From NCBI GenBank assembly GCA_965153455.1, contig OZ234503.1, positions 13,397,118-13,461,117 of the forward strand: a DNA stretch of 64,000 nucleotides, written 5' to 3'. Numbering within the stretch: the first letter of the stretch is position 1; every line of letters starts with the position of its first letter. Below, piece after piece: positions 36,601 through 48,340 of this stretch. The notes beneath the pieces are model-generated. The model worked only from the letters and a program-made list of their open reading frames with translations. It was not told the DNA's origin and searched no databases. This DNA comes from Sphagnum compactum (lineage: Eukaryota; Bryophyta; Sphagnopsida; Sphagnales). The position numbers and the translations under genes are program-made.

Positions 36601-39600
36601 AACATTGGATTTGTCTCGTTGTTCCCAGCTAAAGGAATTGCCCACATTTATTGGCCAATTGACTACACTCCAAACATTATATTTGCCTAATTGTTCCACG
36701 TTAAAGGAACTGCCCACATTTATTCGCAATTGACTACACTCCAAACATTGGATTTGTCTTATTTTTCCGAGCTAAAGGAATTGCCCACATCTATTAGCCA
36801 ATTGACTACACTCCAAACATTGGATTTGTCTTGTTGTTCCGAGCTAAAGGAATTACCCACATCTATTGGCCAATTGACTACACTCCAAACATTGCGTTTG
36901 TCGTATTGTTCCGAGCTAAAGGAATTGCCCACATCTATTGGCCAATTGACTACACTCCAAACATTGGATTTGTCTCATTGTTCTGAGTTAAAGGAATAAC
37001 CCACATCTATTGGCCAATTGACTACACTCCAAACATTGGATTTATCTGATTGTTCTCAGCTAAAGGAATTGCCCACATCTATTGGCTAATTGACTACACT
37101 CCAAACATTGCGTTTGTTTGATCGTTCCCAGCTAAAGGAATTACCCACATCTATTAGCCAATTGATTACACTCCAAACATTGGATTTGTCTTATTGTTCT
37201 GAGGTAAAGGAATTCCCCACATCTATTGGCCAATTGACTACACTCGAAACATTGCATTTGTCTCGTTGTTCCCAACTAAAGAAATTGCCCACATCTATTG
37301 GCCAATTCATTACACTCCAAACATTGCATTTGTCTGATTGTTCCCAGCTACAGGAATTGCCCACATCTATTAGCCAATTAACTACACTCCAAACATTGGA
37401 TTTGTTTCATTGTTCCCAGCTAAAGGAATTGCCCACATGTATTAGCCAATTGATTACACTCCAAAGATTAGGTTTGTCTTATTGTTCCCAGCTAAAGGAA
37501 TTGCCCACATCTATTGGCCAATTGACTACACTCCAAACATTGGATTTGTCTGATTGTTCTCAGCTAAAGGAATTGCCCGCATCTATTGGCCAATTGAGTA
37601 CACTTCAAACATTGCGTTTGTTTGATTGTTCCCAGCTAAAGGAATTACCCACATCTATTAGCCAATTGACTACACTCCAAACATTGGATTTGTCTGATTG
37701 TTCCGAGCTAAAGGAATTGCCCACATCTATTGGCCAATTGACTACACTCCAAACATTGCGTTTGTTTTATTGTTCCCAGCTAAAGGAATTGCCCACATCT
37801 ATTGGCCAATTGACTACACTCCAAACATTGGATTTGTCTCGTTGTTCCCAGCTAAAGGAATTGCCCACATTTATTGGCCAATTGACTACACTCCAAACAT
37901 TATATTTGCCTAATTGTTCCACGTTAAAGGAACTGCCCACATTTATTCGCAATTGACTACACTCCAAACATTGGATTTGTCTTATTGTTCCGAGCTAAAG
38001 GAATTGCCCACATCTATTAGCCAATTGACTACACTCCAAACATTGGATTTGTCTTGTTGTTTCGAGCTAAAGGAATTACCCACATCTATTGGCCAATTGA
38101 CTACACTCCAAACATTGCGTTTTTCGTATTGTTCCGAGCTAAAGGAATTGCCCACATCTATTGGCTAATTGACTACACTCCAAACATTGGATTTGTCTCA
38201 TTGTTCCGAGTTAAAGGAATAACCCACATCTATTGGCCAATTGACTACACTCCAAACATCAGATTTATCTAATTGTTCTCAGCTAATGGAATTGCCCCTA
38301 TCTATTGGCCAATGGACTACACTCCAAAAATTGGATTTGTTTCATTGTCCCGAGCTAAAGGAATTGCCCACATGTATTGGCCAATTGACTACACTCTAAA
38401 CATTGTGTTTGTCGGATTATTCCCAGCTAAAGGAATTGCCCACATCTATTAGCCAATTAACCACACTCCAAACATTGGATTTGTTTCATTGTTCATAGCT
38501 AAAGGAATAGCCCACATGTATTGGCCAATTGACTACACTCCAAACATTGCGTTTGTCGTATTGTTCCGAGCTAAAGGAATTGCCCACATCTATTGGCCAA
38601 TTGACTACACTCCAAACATTGGATTTGTATGATTGTTCCCAGCTAAAGGAATTTCCCACATCTATTGGCCAATTGACTACACTCCAAACATTGGATTTGT
38701 CTCGTTGTTCCCAGCTATAGGAATTGCCCACATTTATTGGCCAATTGACTACACTCCAAACATTATATTTGCCTAATTGTTCCTAGTTAAAGGAATTGCC
38801 CACATTTATTCGCCAATTGCGTACACTCCAAACGTTGCATTTGTCTGATTGTTCCCAGCTAAACGAATTGCCTAGATCTATTGGCCAATTGACTACACTC
38901 CAAAGATTCGAGTTGTTTGGTTGTTCCCAGCTAAAGGAATTTCCCACATCTATTGGCCAATTGATTCAACTCCAAACATCGGATTTGTCTGATGGGTCCT
39001 AGCTAAAAGAATTGCCCACATTTATTGGCCAATTGACTACACTCCAAACATTGGATTTGTCTCATTGTTCCGAGCTAAAGGAATTGCCCACATCAATTGG
39101 CCAATTGACTACACTCCAAACATTTCGTTTGTCTCATTATTTCCAGCTAAAGGAATTGCCCACATCTATTGGCCAATCGACTACACTCCAAACATTGCCT
39201 TTGTCCTATTGTTCCGAGTTAAAGGAATTGCCCACATCTATTGGCCAATTGACTACACTCCAAACATAGGATTTGTCTCGTTGTTCCCAACTAAAGGAAT
39301 TGCCCACATCTATTGGCCAATTGAATTCGCTCCAAACATTGAATTTGTCTTATTGTTCCCAGTTAAAGGAATTGCATACATTTATGGGCCAATTGACTAC
39401 ACTCGAAACATTGCATTTGTCTGATTGTTCCCAGCTAAAAGAATTGTTCACATCTATTGGCCAATTAACTACATTCCAAACATTGGATTTGTCTCATTGT
39501 TCCGAGTTAAAGGAATTGCCCACATCTATTGGCCAATTGACTACACTCCAAACATTGCGTTTGTTTTATTGTTCCCAGCTAAAAGAATTGCCCACATCTA

Positions 39601-39608
39601 TTGGCCAA
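29387..39608 (+). repeat. 142-unit tandem array of a 72-bp LRR-coding unit
   Basis: The unit encodes LTTLQTLDLSYCSQLKELPT + SIGQ; the DNA core is CCCACATCTATTGGCCAATT. The interval is 10,222 bp, exactly 142 x 72 less 2. The two missing bases are at about 36727 and 37950, where TTCGCCAATTG has become TTCGCAATTG. All other variation seen is substitution. A rare variant, the YLPNCS unit, recurs at 33601, 34465, 36697, 37920 and 38783, i.e. spaced 12, 31, 17 (less 1 bp) and 12 (less 1 bp) units. Another block with the word CCCACACCTATTGGCCATTT is found at 29801 and 36209, exactly 89 units apart. These are higher-order repeats from unequal exchange. Confidence 0.97.
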
Positions 39609-40271
39609 TTAAGTTCATTAAAAGTCCTCAGATTATCTTAGTGTTTGAATTTGAAAGAATTACCTATTTCTATAGGCCAATTGAATGAGCTTAAAGCGTT
39701 GGATTGTTCTAAATGTTTCAAGTTGAAAAAACTACCTACATCTATTGGCCAATTGAATGCACTCCAAAAGCTCAATTTATCATGGTGTTCTAAACTGAAA
39801 GTGTTACCCATATCCATTGCTGAATTGATTTGACTCCAACAACTCAATTTGTCATGGTGTGTAAAAGTGAAGGAACTACCTACATCTATTGGAAAATTGA
39901 ATGCACTTCAACAATTCAATTTGTCATGGTGTTCCATGTTGAGTCAATTACCTTCATCAATTGGCCAACTAAACATGTTACAAGAATTAAATATAGCATG
40001 GTGTTTTGATTTAAAAGAGTTGCCACCATCTATTGGCCAATTGAATGCACTTCAAAAATTCAAATTGCGAAGTTGTTACAAGTTGGAGGAATTACCTACA
40101 TCGATTGGTCAATTAAGCACACTTCAAGAACTTGATTTGTCAAGGTGTTTTGAATTGAAAGATTTGCCTACATCTACCAATGAATTGATTAGACTACAAA
40201 AATGTGATTTTTCTGAATGTTCCAAGTTGAAAGAATTGCCTAATTTTATTGGCAAAATGATTACACATTGA
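33605..40271 (+). pseudogene. Disrupted C-terminal LRR region of the HNL gene
   Basis: After the first TAG the LRR frame resumes in the same phase and is broken again at 34466-34468 (TAG) and 35618-35620 (TAG), then shifts by -1 at about 36727 and again at about 37950. Later segments carry TAA, TAG and TGA changes. From 39609 the repeats become irregular (LSSLKVL, LNELKALDCSKCFKLKKLP, LNALQKLNLSWCSKLKVLP), which looks like the ancestral C-terminal LRR part; it has TAG at 39639-39641 and TGA at 39831-39833 where the paralogous copy has TGG and CGA. The last frame ends naturally with NFIGKMITH and TGA at 40269-40271. Most stops fit C-to-T or G-to-A change. Confidence 0.85.
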
Positions 40272-42649
40272 AAACTCAATTTTTTTTATGCTCCAAGTTG
40301 TAAAACATTCTTGCATAAATTGAATGCACTTGAAAATAATTGTTTTCAAAATAGACTTTGAGTGGGATGTTAATTTATTTTTTCACATTTGTTGAGCCAA
40401 ATTAGATGATTGCAAAATATTTATAAAATCATTGGTTGTTAATAATTGATACTTATTAGGGAATAAAATACGATTATTTTAAACCAAATTATTTTATTTC
40501 TATATTTCCCTTTTAAGATGGTAAGAAAAACCTGATTTGTGCAAATTTTCACATGAATTCAACATGGAAAATTTGATCATGACCTACACAAATTAAGGAT
40601 TCTTCATGAAAAAATGGCCCAAATCTATCAAACTTTTTGATAAGTTTCAACAAGTCTTTGAGAATATTCCAAAAGATTTTATTTATTCTATTTTCATGTT
40701 TAGAATGTACCCAAATTTTGGCTAAATTACTTTAGGGACGATTGCCACCTCGACTACATCACACAATCCTTAAAGAAAACACTAGTTAGAATTAGTCAAC
40801 TAGAACAAGAAAAGAAGTCAACTGTGTTTGAACACCTTCTAAATTACTGTACTCAAGTCTATAAATTACTATATAGTCATGTCATTTATTACTATAGTCA
40901 TATAGCCATTTGACTATGATCATTATTCATAGTAATTACTACAAGAAAGTGACTAGGCAAATATTACTCCATATTTTACTACATGACTAGAAATGGGCAT
41001 TAGTAATAAATCTTTTAGTCATCCAAACCATGTTTGGGCATAATGAAAGAAAGGTACCAATTGGTGTTTGCACCTTGTTTCCACCCCACTAAGAAAATGC
41101 ATACGTTCCCAAGTAAAAAAATCAATTTACATGATAAATTTCACCATTTCATATATCAAGTCTCTTTTAGATAATTAACTATTGAAATCTTGTCAAATAT
41201 ATTATTCAAGCACATAATACTTTCTAAAGAAATAGTTCACAATTATGAGAATATTTGAATTTGTTTTAATCTCATTTCAAGAATGAACTAAAATATGTGG
41301 AGATCCTCTTATCGAAGAATTTACATTTGAATTGTAGGAAAGAGAAATTAAGATGGATATATGCTTTTGAAACATGTCTATCATAATTTTAAAAAAGGAT
41401 ATGAAGAGATAGTATACTTGTCTTTGTTGTGCTAGATTATACTTCAACCCTTGTAGATCTACATTTAACATTTCAAAAAACAATGCTCACCATTCAATGG
41501 AAGAATAAAATCAATCAACTTATATCAAGGCATATGAAATAGTTTTTAACATCAACGTAGATTTTCTCCTTCATTTTTCTCTTCATCTTTTAGTGTATCC
41601 AAATCTTGTCCTTCTTTGACCCCAAGCTACATGTTATTAGAAAAGGCACCATGGTAACCCAAATGATGTTAAGTGATACATAATTTTGAAGATATTTAAG
41701 CTTTGACAATGTTAATTCCAAGGTTTTTTAGTGAATAATAAGCACATAAAAACATCAAAAGATGAAGGGGCCAAAACAAGGGACATGATTCCTTGGTCAA
41801 ATGGCCAAGCTCACAAGTTTCAAACACTACTCTATGGTCTAGCATAGTTCTTGAAATAGTTGAACTTGATTTTCGTAGAATAATTAAGTGTTGGACACTA
41901 ATGTTCACATAAGTAAATGTGGCTTTGTTGGTCTTATGTACAAATTGGTAACCATATGGTGAAATCGGTTTAAACCTTTAAGTGACATAGGCAACATGGT
42001 GGGTTCAACTATTCACAAATCACTGGAATCTTTTGTAGTCACTACACCCATTACAAAGTTGTCAAACTTGGTGACATGTGAAAAAATTGTCCAACAAGTA
42101 GCACATTTGACTTGTACATGGACTTTCCAACTCATGTTTAGTTATATAATCCACCAAAAAATTGGCGCCATGCATCCTAGTGAGTTCAAAATGCCATGGA
42201 GCCATGTGTCACAAACATAGGAATGGGGGGTTTATGGCATTAGATCCTACCTTGGCTTTAAACAGAACTATATTGCCATGCTCACACACAAAGTGTTAAG
42301 CTTGAATGTGTTAATTGCAACTTGTTGAGTTTGCAGATTGTTTAGTTGATTGGTTCTTTTCAAGCTTTAATTTAGTCACGTAGTACTTTTAAAGATATAC
42401 TTGGCCTCTTTTAATAGTAGAATTGTGAATTAATGAGCTTTTCGCTACTTACTAATTATTCTAGTTTTGAATCTAGGTTTAGGATATTGATTTAAACAAC
42501 CTAAACTTGGTTTCTTTCTAGTACTATAGTTGTGAATTAGTGATTAGCTTTTGCCTAAAATTCACTCATATGTTTATTTTGATATTGAATTCAATACATT
42601 ATTTTTAGGGATAACCTTGGTGATTATCTAGTATTAAGGTTGTCCATGC
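40272..42649. other. HNL 3' flank and gene-free AT-rich region
   Basis: To 41031 this is the 3' flank shared with copy B. It contains repeated TA(G/C)TCAT(A/G)TAG(C/T)CAT and ATTACTA words (40840-40990). Beyond that I see no gene, only short frames on both strands. Confidence 0.5.
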
Positions 42650-43335
42650 AATTAGTTGTTGGTTGAGTCTCACTTACATGCTTGTTTTGAATTTGGGTTC
42701 AAAATCAAGGGTTGACCATACTTCTCAACATTTGGTGAAAGTTGTTTACCAAGGACCCAAAAAGGTTTTGTGGCAACATTGTGGTTCACAAGGTGGCACC
42801 AATGATAGGCCATGGCTTACCTGGCTCACCCTCCACACCAGATGATAATTGGGTGGTCATGTTGTTCACAATGTTTATTTCCATGTTGGACACAACACGC
42901 ACTAATGTTGATAATCTTGAATGTTTCATTTGTAGGCAAATCATACCTGCCCTTGGAAGGGAGATGGTCAAGCCCATCAATCTAAAAATTAACTCATGGG
43001 AAGCTGTCAAAAATGGTGTCATTGTTGACCTCATGCACAAACATTTGCAAGCACAAGGGAGCCATGCATAGACAACAAGTTCATGATTAGGCGAAGTGCC
43101 ATGGAGTTTGATAATGAAGACAATGATTCCATTTCTAGGACAATGGAATTGCCCACCGGGGAGTCATTGAACCATGGTAAGAAGATATTATCATCGAATA
43201 TGGGACCTAGCTTGCATGTGCCTAAACTTAAGTCAAAAAATAAAATACCAAGTGAGTCAACAAGCCCAACAATGCATGAAAATGGAGTTCCAAGGGCATC
43301 CACTCCCCCTATGATTGTACTTGTTAGGTGAATAA
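42650..43335 (+). pseudogene. Possible transposon-derived coding remnant
   Basis: An open stretch at 42742-43071 reads GHGLPGSPSTPDDNWVVMLF.. and ends IPALGREMVKPINLKINSWEA..GVIVDLMHKH. The last part weakly resembles the region of plant En/Spm-associated (Ptta) proteins in which a short VPI..W..V motif precedes a basic helix. A neighbouring frame continues to 43331. I cannot confirm the family. It lies near, but on the other strand from, a CACTA transposase pseudogene. Confidence 0.25.
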
Positions 43336-45519
43336 ATTATTAGTAATGGAAGGAAATAATAAATGTTGAAAGGATAATTTTGATTAATATTTAACAATAA
43401 ATGTAAGGAATCAAAGAAAATACCTACCAAAGTAGCAAAATGGCTTACCAAGTTATCTACCAAAATTGCCTACCAAAATACCATAATTGACTATTGGGCT
43501 TCACATTTTTGGCAATTTCAAAGATCAAATCAACTCCAATTGAGGCAATTAATATGGTATTGGAAGATCTTTCCAAGGGCTGTAAGATTGATCCTTCAAA
43601 CATTCAGATTGGAATTTACTTGAAAAAGTTATGAGTCTTTGAAATGTTTTGACACCCAATGATGAGAATAGCTGACAAGGTAGTTATAACTATTTTGGGT
43701 TACTTAAGGACGATTAGTAGTAGTAAGGGGGTTCTTTTTACAAAGTTCTTGAAGGAGACTTGGAAGAAAGTAAGTTGGAATGTTATCTTGTGAGCGTGTG
43801 AGCACAAACAAGTGAGCCCAAGCGAATCTTTTCAAAAATATCTTGCTAATGCTAGAAAATACTTCAAGTTATACTACATATTTTTTTAATATGAATTTTT
43901 GCAAAATCTAAACCATTTAAAATTTTAAACTAAATCCAATTTAGTGGCATATAAACATGTTGACCCACCAATAGGTATGTGCCGATCCATACACTACCCA
44001 TTCACCACCAAGAGGCATGTGCCCATTAGAATTTGAGACAATACCTTACTATAAGCCTATTTACCCACCAGGAGGTATGTGTGGATCCATACACTACCCA
44101 TTCACCACGAAAGGCATGTGCCCATTAGGAATTGAAATAATACCAAGTAGCCACTAACACTTTACATTGTTTCTAACATTTCAAGCTATTTGTTGTTTTC
44201 ATTCATAATCTCAACATCTTGCATCTAGCACCATTCTTGCTACTTGTGTAATCAAATTGCATTTTCCCCCCTCTACTACTAATTTCCTCGATCTAATTTG
44301 AATTTGCATTTACTCCACCCTTACTATTTAGCTACATCCTTTCTACCCCTAAAATGTGTTTGCAAATGTGAAACCTTTATTTACAATGGGAAGAAGAAAA
44401 TGGACACCAAATGTCACACAAAACATTTTGGAATCAATGATTAAATACACATTAATCTCAAGCATACTAGATAAAATATGTGAAATGACAAAAAAAAATG
44501 TTGGAATATCCAAAAATGATATTATACTAAACCCCCTCTAACATTTTTTCAAAATCAAAACATGGGGAACCTAGAATGAAAAGGGTAATTGACAAATAAA
44601 TGAATGGGTTGCATGGTGATGGGCTAATGTGAAGATAAATAAAGAAAATCTTACATTGCTCAAACAAATTGTACACATTTCCAAAGAATATATGAAAGAT
44701 TAGAATTTGGCGATGTTTACACATGCCATGGATTTCTTCAACGAATGTGCAAGTTTGAAAAAGTCGTTTCAGAACTTTTTTTTACAAGCCTCCTGAACAA
44801 ATTGTTGATAGAGTATTTGGTAATGCTTGGCAACTTGTTCTCAACAGAGTTCATGAAACCTCAAAGACGATTATATGCAACTCTAAAATAGTGAGCTTGG
44901 GTGCCACATGAACTTAAGAACAAAGTGTTAAAACAACTAGTGAATTACGAGATGATAAGGCCGGCCCCAAGACCATGAACCTGTACGACAGTTGAAAAAA
45001 AATTTGTCAACAAATGATCAAGGAACCAAAATCTAATCATTTCCATTACATTGTGGTTCAATAGACATGATAATAAAAGTTTATTCAAATTATGTGATGT
45101 TAGAAGAAAATATTAACTTTAGGAAAGGAAAAAATAAAATGAGGGTTGACATTGAACATTAAACAAATCCATAGTGACTATTGAAACAAACAATCACATT
45201 AAAGTACTTACTTTTGTGGCAATTAAGACACATGTAGTTGTTTTGCCATTTAATGAATCAAATGTTTTGTGTATGCATTTGTAAGTGGTATTTCTCGAAA
45301 TGATAAGAAAGTAAATGTGTTCAGAGTTAAAGATCTAAAAATCTATGAGAATGGCGTCCAATTTCAAAGAAAAGAATCGACACTGAAGCGCACATTCAAA
45401 AACATCTCGCAATAATTAGAGATCAACAAGAAATATTTACTATGACTTATGAATAAAATAGTAATTGATCAAATAGTGGAATGTTAATAACTAACCAACA
45501 TAAATGTTCAAATCCAAAA
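43336..45519. other. Gene-free stretch with a two-copy 100-bp direct repeat
   Basis: The unit beginning T(G/T)ACCCACCA..GGTATGTG starts at 43961 and again at 44061. It contains GATCCATACACTACCCATTC and AGGCATGTGCCCATTAG. The rest has no recognisable coding sequence. Confidence 0.6.
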
Positions 45520-48142
45520 CAGTAAAAGGGACATTAGATTATGCTCAAAATAAAACGGACACAAACCTTTTGAAAAGGTGTTTCATCACATCAAAGAAAG
45601 AAGGGGGCATCTCCATCTCTAACATGCATAAAGTGGTTGTAACATCCTCTTTGAACATTGGCATCTCATTAAGGTTTATGACTTTTCCACATATCCGTCA
45701 AAACACCCTACTTAGCTACATAATTGCTTTTTGAATGTTCTTTTGCATTAGTCCCCTTAAGCATAAACAGAGTAATTGTTGCATGACCACATGCTAATCA
45801 TGTGCCTTCATACTAGTCCACCTCCCATTTGACAAATGTTTTGCCAAGGATGCAGAGTACTCCGATGGTACCTTTAGGGATGTAAATCGGTTTTGGAAAG
45901 TGGAGAGTTCCCTCTCGTATAACACATAGTTGGCATGTGGCATCATCCACTGTGTTGGATTTTGCGGGTTTCAAGTAAGCCATAAATGTGGGTGTATATT
46001 TTGCAACTCCATGTCATGCCTCACCTTTTTATTGTCTTTCTCACCACATATGGTTCACATTAAGTTTTCACATACATTCTTCTCAACATGCATAACGTCT
46101 ATGCAATGTCTAATTAAAAGATCTTGCCACAATCTAGCAAGCTAAATTGATCCACATATTTAGGAACAACAAAATTGCCAACTCTGCACAATTGTTTTGG
46201 AACTATGATGACATTTCCAAGACCATGTTGCAACTAGTATTACAAGTTGCAAGAAGGATTGTTGTGCAACTTGTGTGATATTTTGTAACCCAATTAAAAC
46301 TAGTAACCAACTATGTTGCAACATAGACATAATTCTAAAATATGTCTTTAATAGAACAATCGAAATAATTTGTACCTTGAAACATGGCAACTAATATAGA
46401 ATAGAACGTTGTTTCACCCCATGCACCTTGGAGAGGTCATTGGCAGATCTCGATTGATTCCTTACTTCAATCCACCATCAGTATTCCATGCCTCTTGTGA
46501 CCACCTCATTGCTTGTTACCATGGGAGGCTCATTTCTTTTTTCAAGCTTCCCATCAAAAGCATTGTTGAATTGTGGAAATTGATAAGGATGCCTATGTCG
46601 AAGCCACCTAGAGTGGCCCATATACATCGATTTCCTCAAGCTACTTGAATGTTGAGATGTGGTTTGAGGCCCACATTTAGGACAAGCAACGTAGCTTTGG
46701 TGTATGCACTTGGATAAGAGTCCATAGCCCAAGAAATCTTTTATGGTCCACATGACCATACCACGGAAAGTAAAGGAACGCCTAACTTTGGGCTTGCCAA
46801 AATCCATAGCTTGGACATTCGGTCTCCAAAGTGTCATCAACTCATCCATAAGTGGATGGAGGAAGGTGTCTATGTTGTTCATATTAACATTTTCCTTGCC
46901 AGGGATGAGCAATGGAACCATCATGAAAACCTGTTTTTTTATCAACCACGGTGGTAGGTTGTAAATTAAAATGTACATAGGCCATGTGGACCATTGGCAC
47001 AATTTTTCCGAGAATGGATTGAACCCAGTTGTAGATAAATCCAACCTTAAATTTCATGGGTCATTTGCAAAATATGGCCATGCCTCCTCAATGTGAGTCC
47101 ATGCTTTGCTATTCGCAACATGGCACACAAGCCCATTTGTGTTTTTGTTTTTTTCATGCCATTGTAATAGTTCAACCATACTAAGAGATTGGTACATCCG
47201 TTTCAACCTTGGGATTATGGGGAAATGGCATAAAATCTTATCTAGAATTTTTGTGTGACCAACTTGTTTGAACCTTGCCCTCCCACACTTCAAGCAATGA
47301 GTGGAATTTGCATACGGTCCCTTGTACAATACACATCCAACATTACAAGCATGAATTTGCTTGTATTTTAGGCCAATGTGTTGTGTTAATGTCTTAGCAT
47401 AATACATATTAGTAGATAAAGTATTGTCTGCAAGCAACAAAAACTTATGTAGGAGAGAAAATAATTCATTAACAAACTTGTTTGAACAATTGTGTACAAT
47501 ACACATGTTCATCACTGTTAGTACCGCTGCCAATTTTGTGTAGTGTGCACCTTCATACAAGGGTACACGTGCCTCCTATAGTGCGTCTAATCCATCTAAC
47601 ACATCATTGTTTAATATGCCTAGCTCTTTTGGGATGTGGTGTTCCTCTTCATGCCCAACTTCTTCATACTCGCTTACTACAACCTCTACCATCTCACATG
47701 CATGTTGTACCTCCCCAGCTATGTCTAGGTTGGTGGTGGGCCCATGTGTGGCTATGGGTGTGTTTGGTTTTGTCTCAAGTATGTGTAATGGGTGAATATG
47801 GGTCCACCTAAAAAACCATCCGCTAACACGTGGGTCTATGCCTTTGTCTAGCAATCCTCCCACCATCTGGGAAGTTGATGTCCTTGTAGTTAGACCTTGC
47901 TCCTCTTGGGACATTGAACACCTTGTAGCTACTGCCCACTCCTCATCAAACAAGTCTAGATCCCTCGGCCCTTTCCAGACATGATATAGAGGATGTCTTC
48001 CATGCTGCATTAGGTGTTTTTCAATTGTTGATGTGGACACTTGTTGCTTACAACCTTTACACTTTGAGCATGGGCAAACCATGGTGGTCATCCATTTTGG
48101 TGGGCTAGCTACTGCTCTTGGTGCCATAATTTGTTTGCCCAC
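45520..48142 (-). pseudogene. CACTA (En/Spm) TNP2-type transposase pseudogene
   Basis: Read on the minus strand from 48142. It opens with a transposase-associated domain (CPCSKCKGCKQQ, EKHLMQHGRHPLYHVW). After an in-frame TAG at 47576-47578 comes the TNP2 core: LYEGAHYTKLAAVL, YKQIHACNVGCVLYKG, CLKCGRARFK, FPIIPRLKRMYQS and AWPYFANDP. A TGA at 47054-47056 replaces the Arg codon expected after ANDP, then STTGFNPF, WPMYILIYNLPPWL, LLIPGKENVNMNNIDTFLHP, CPKCGP and SLRKSMYMGHSRW. The frame resumes after an insertion with LLIRHCIDVMHVEKNVCEN and EYSASLAKHLSNGRW, and ends in debris such as TLCMLEMEMPPFFDVMKH near 45600. Order and spacing match the DDE transposase of CACTA elements. No terminal repeats were found for this copy. 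It is dead: two clean in-frame stops plus several more downstream. Confidence 0.88.
46150..46396. mobile_element. ~245-bp non-coding insertion in the TNP2 pseudogene
   Basis: This interval interrupts the transposase homology between VKQRSILY and LWQDLLIRHC. It is rich in GTTGCAAC and AGTTGCAA words in both orientations, unlike the flanking coding sequence, and resembles CACTA subterminal repeats at 54871-55063. It may be a MITE insertion or an intron of the element. No target duplication was seen. Confidence 0.4.
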
Positions 48143-48340
48143 TCCTCATCAGATGAATCTAGATCCCTTGACCCTTTCTAGACACGGTATAAAAGATGTC
48201 TTCCATGTTGCATTGGGTGTTTTTAAATTGTTGATGTGGACACCCATTGCCTACAACCTTTACACATTGAATAGGGGCAAACCATGGCGGTCATCCCATT
48301 TTGGTGGGCTAGCTATTGCTCTGGGTGCCATAATTTGTTG
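47934..48340 (-). repeat. 203-bp tandem duplication within the transposase N-terminal region
   Basis: The segment starting GCCCACTCCTCATCA at 47934 restarts at 48137 and runs through TTGGTGGGCTAGCTA..GGTGCCATAATTTGTT in both copies, with scattered substitutions. It covers the cysteine-rich transposase-associated domain, so the second copy lies just upstream of the readable start. Confidence 0.85.

Larger units (their letters stand above)
28587..41031 (+). repeat. Segmental duplication, copy A
   Basis: Pairs with 50040-54347 in the same orientation. The 800 bp before the LRR array match base for base in length (offset 21,453), including the intron between NB-ARC and LRR exons. The 1,423 bp after the array match 1,421 bp in copy B. 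Homology begins at AGTTATGATGATTT inside the NB-ARC exon and ends at CATCCAAACCAT. The only large difference is array length, 142 against 29 units. Confidence 0.92.

Noticed and set aside
29387-39608. CRISPR-like periodic array
   Set aside because: The period is 72 bp with no spacers; every unit is variable coding sequence encoding a canonical plant LRR.
29491-39688. Many long frames within the LRR array in non-LRR phases and on the minus strand (IYWPIDYTP.. and NWPIDVGN.. repeats)
   Set aside because: They are shadows of the 72-bp LRR unit. Their amino-acid repeats match no fold, and unit variation follows LRR-tolerant positions.
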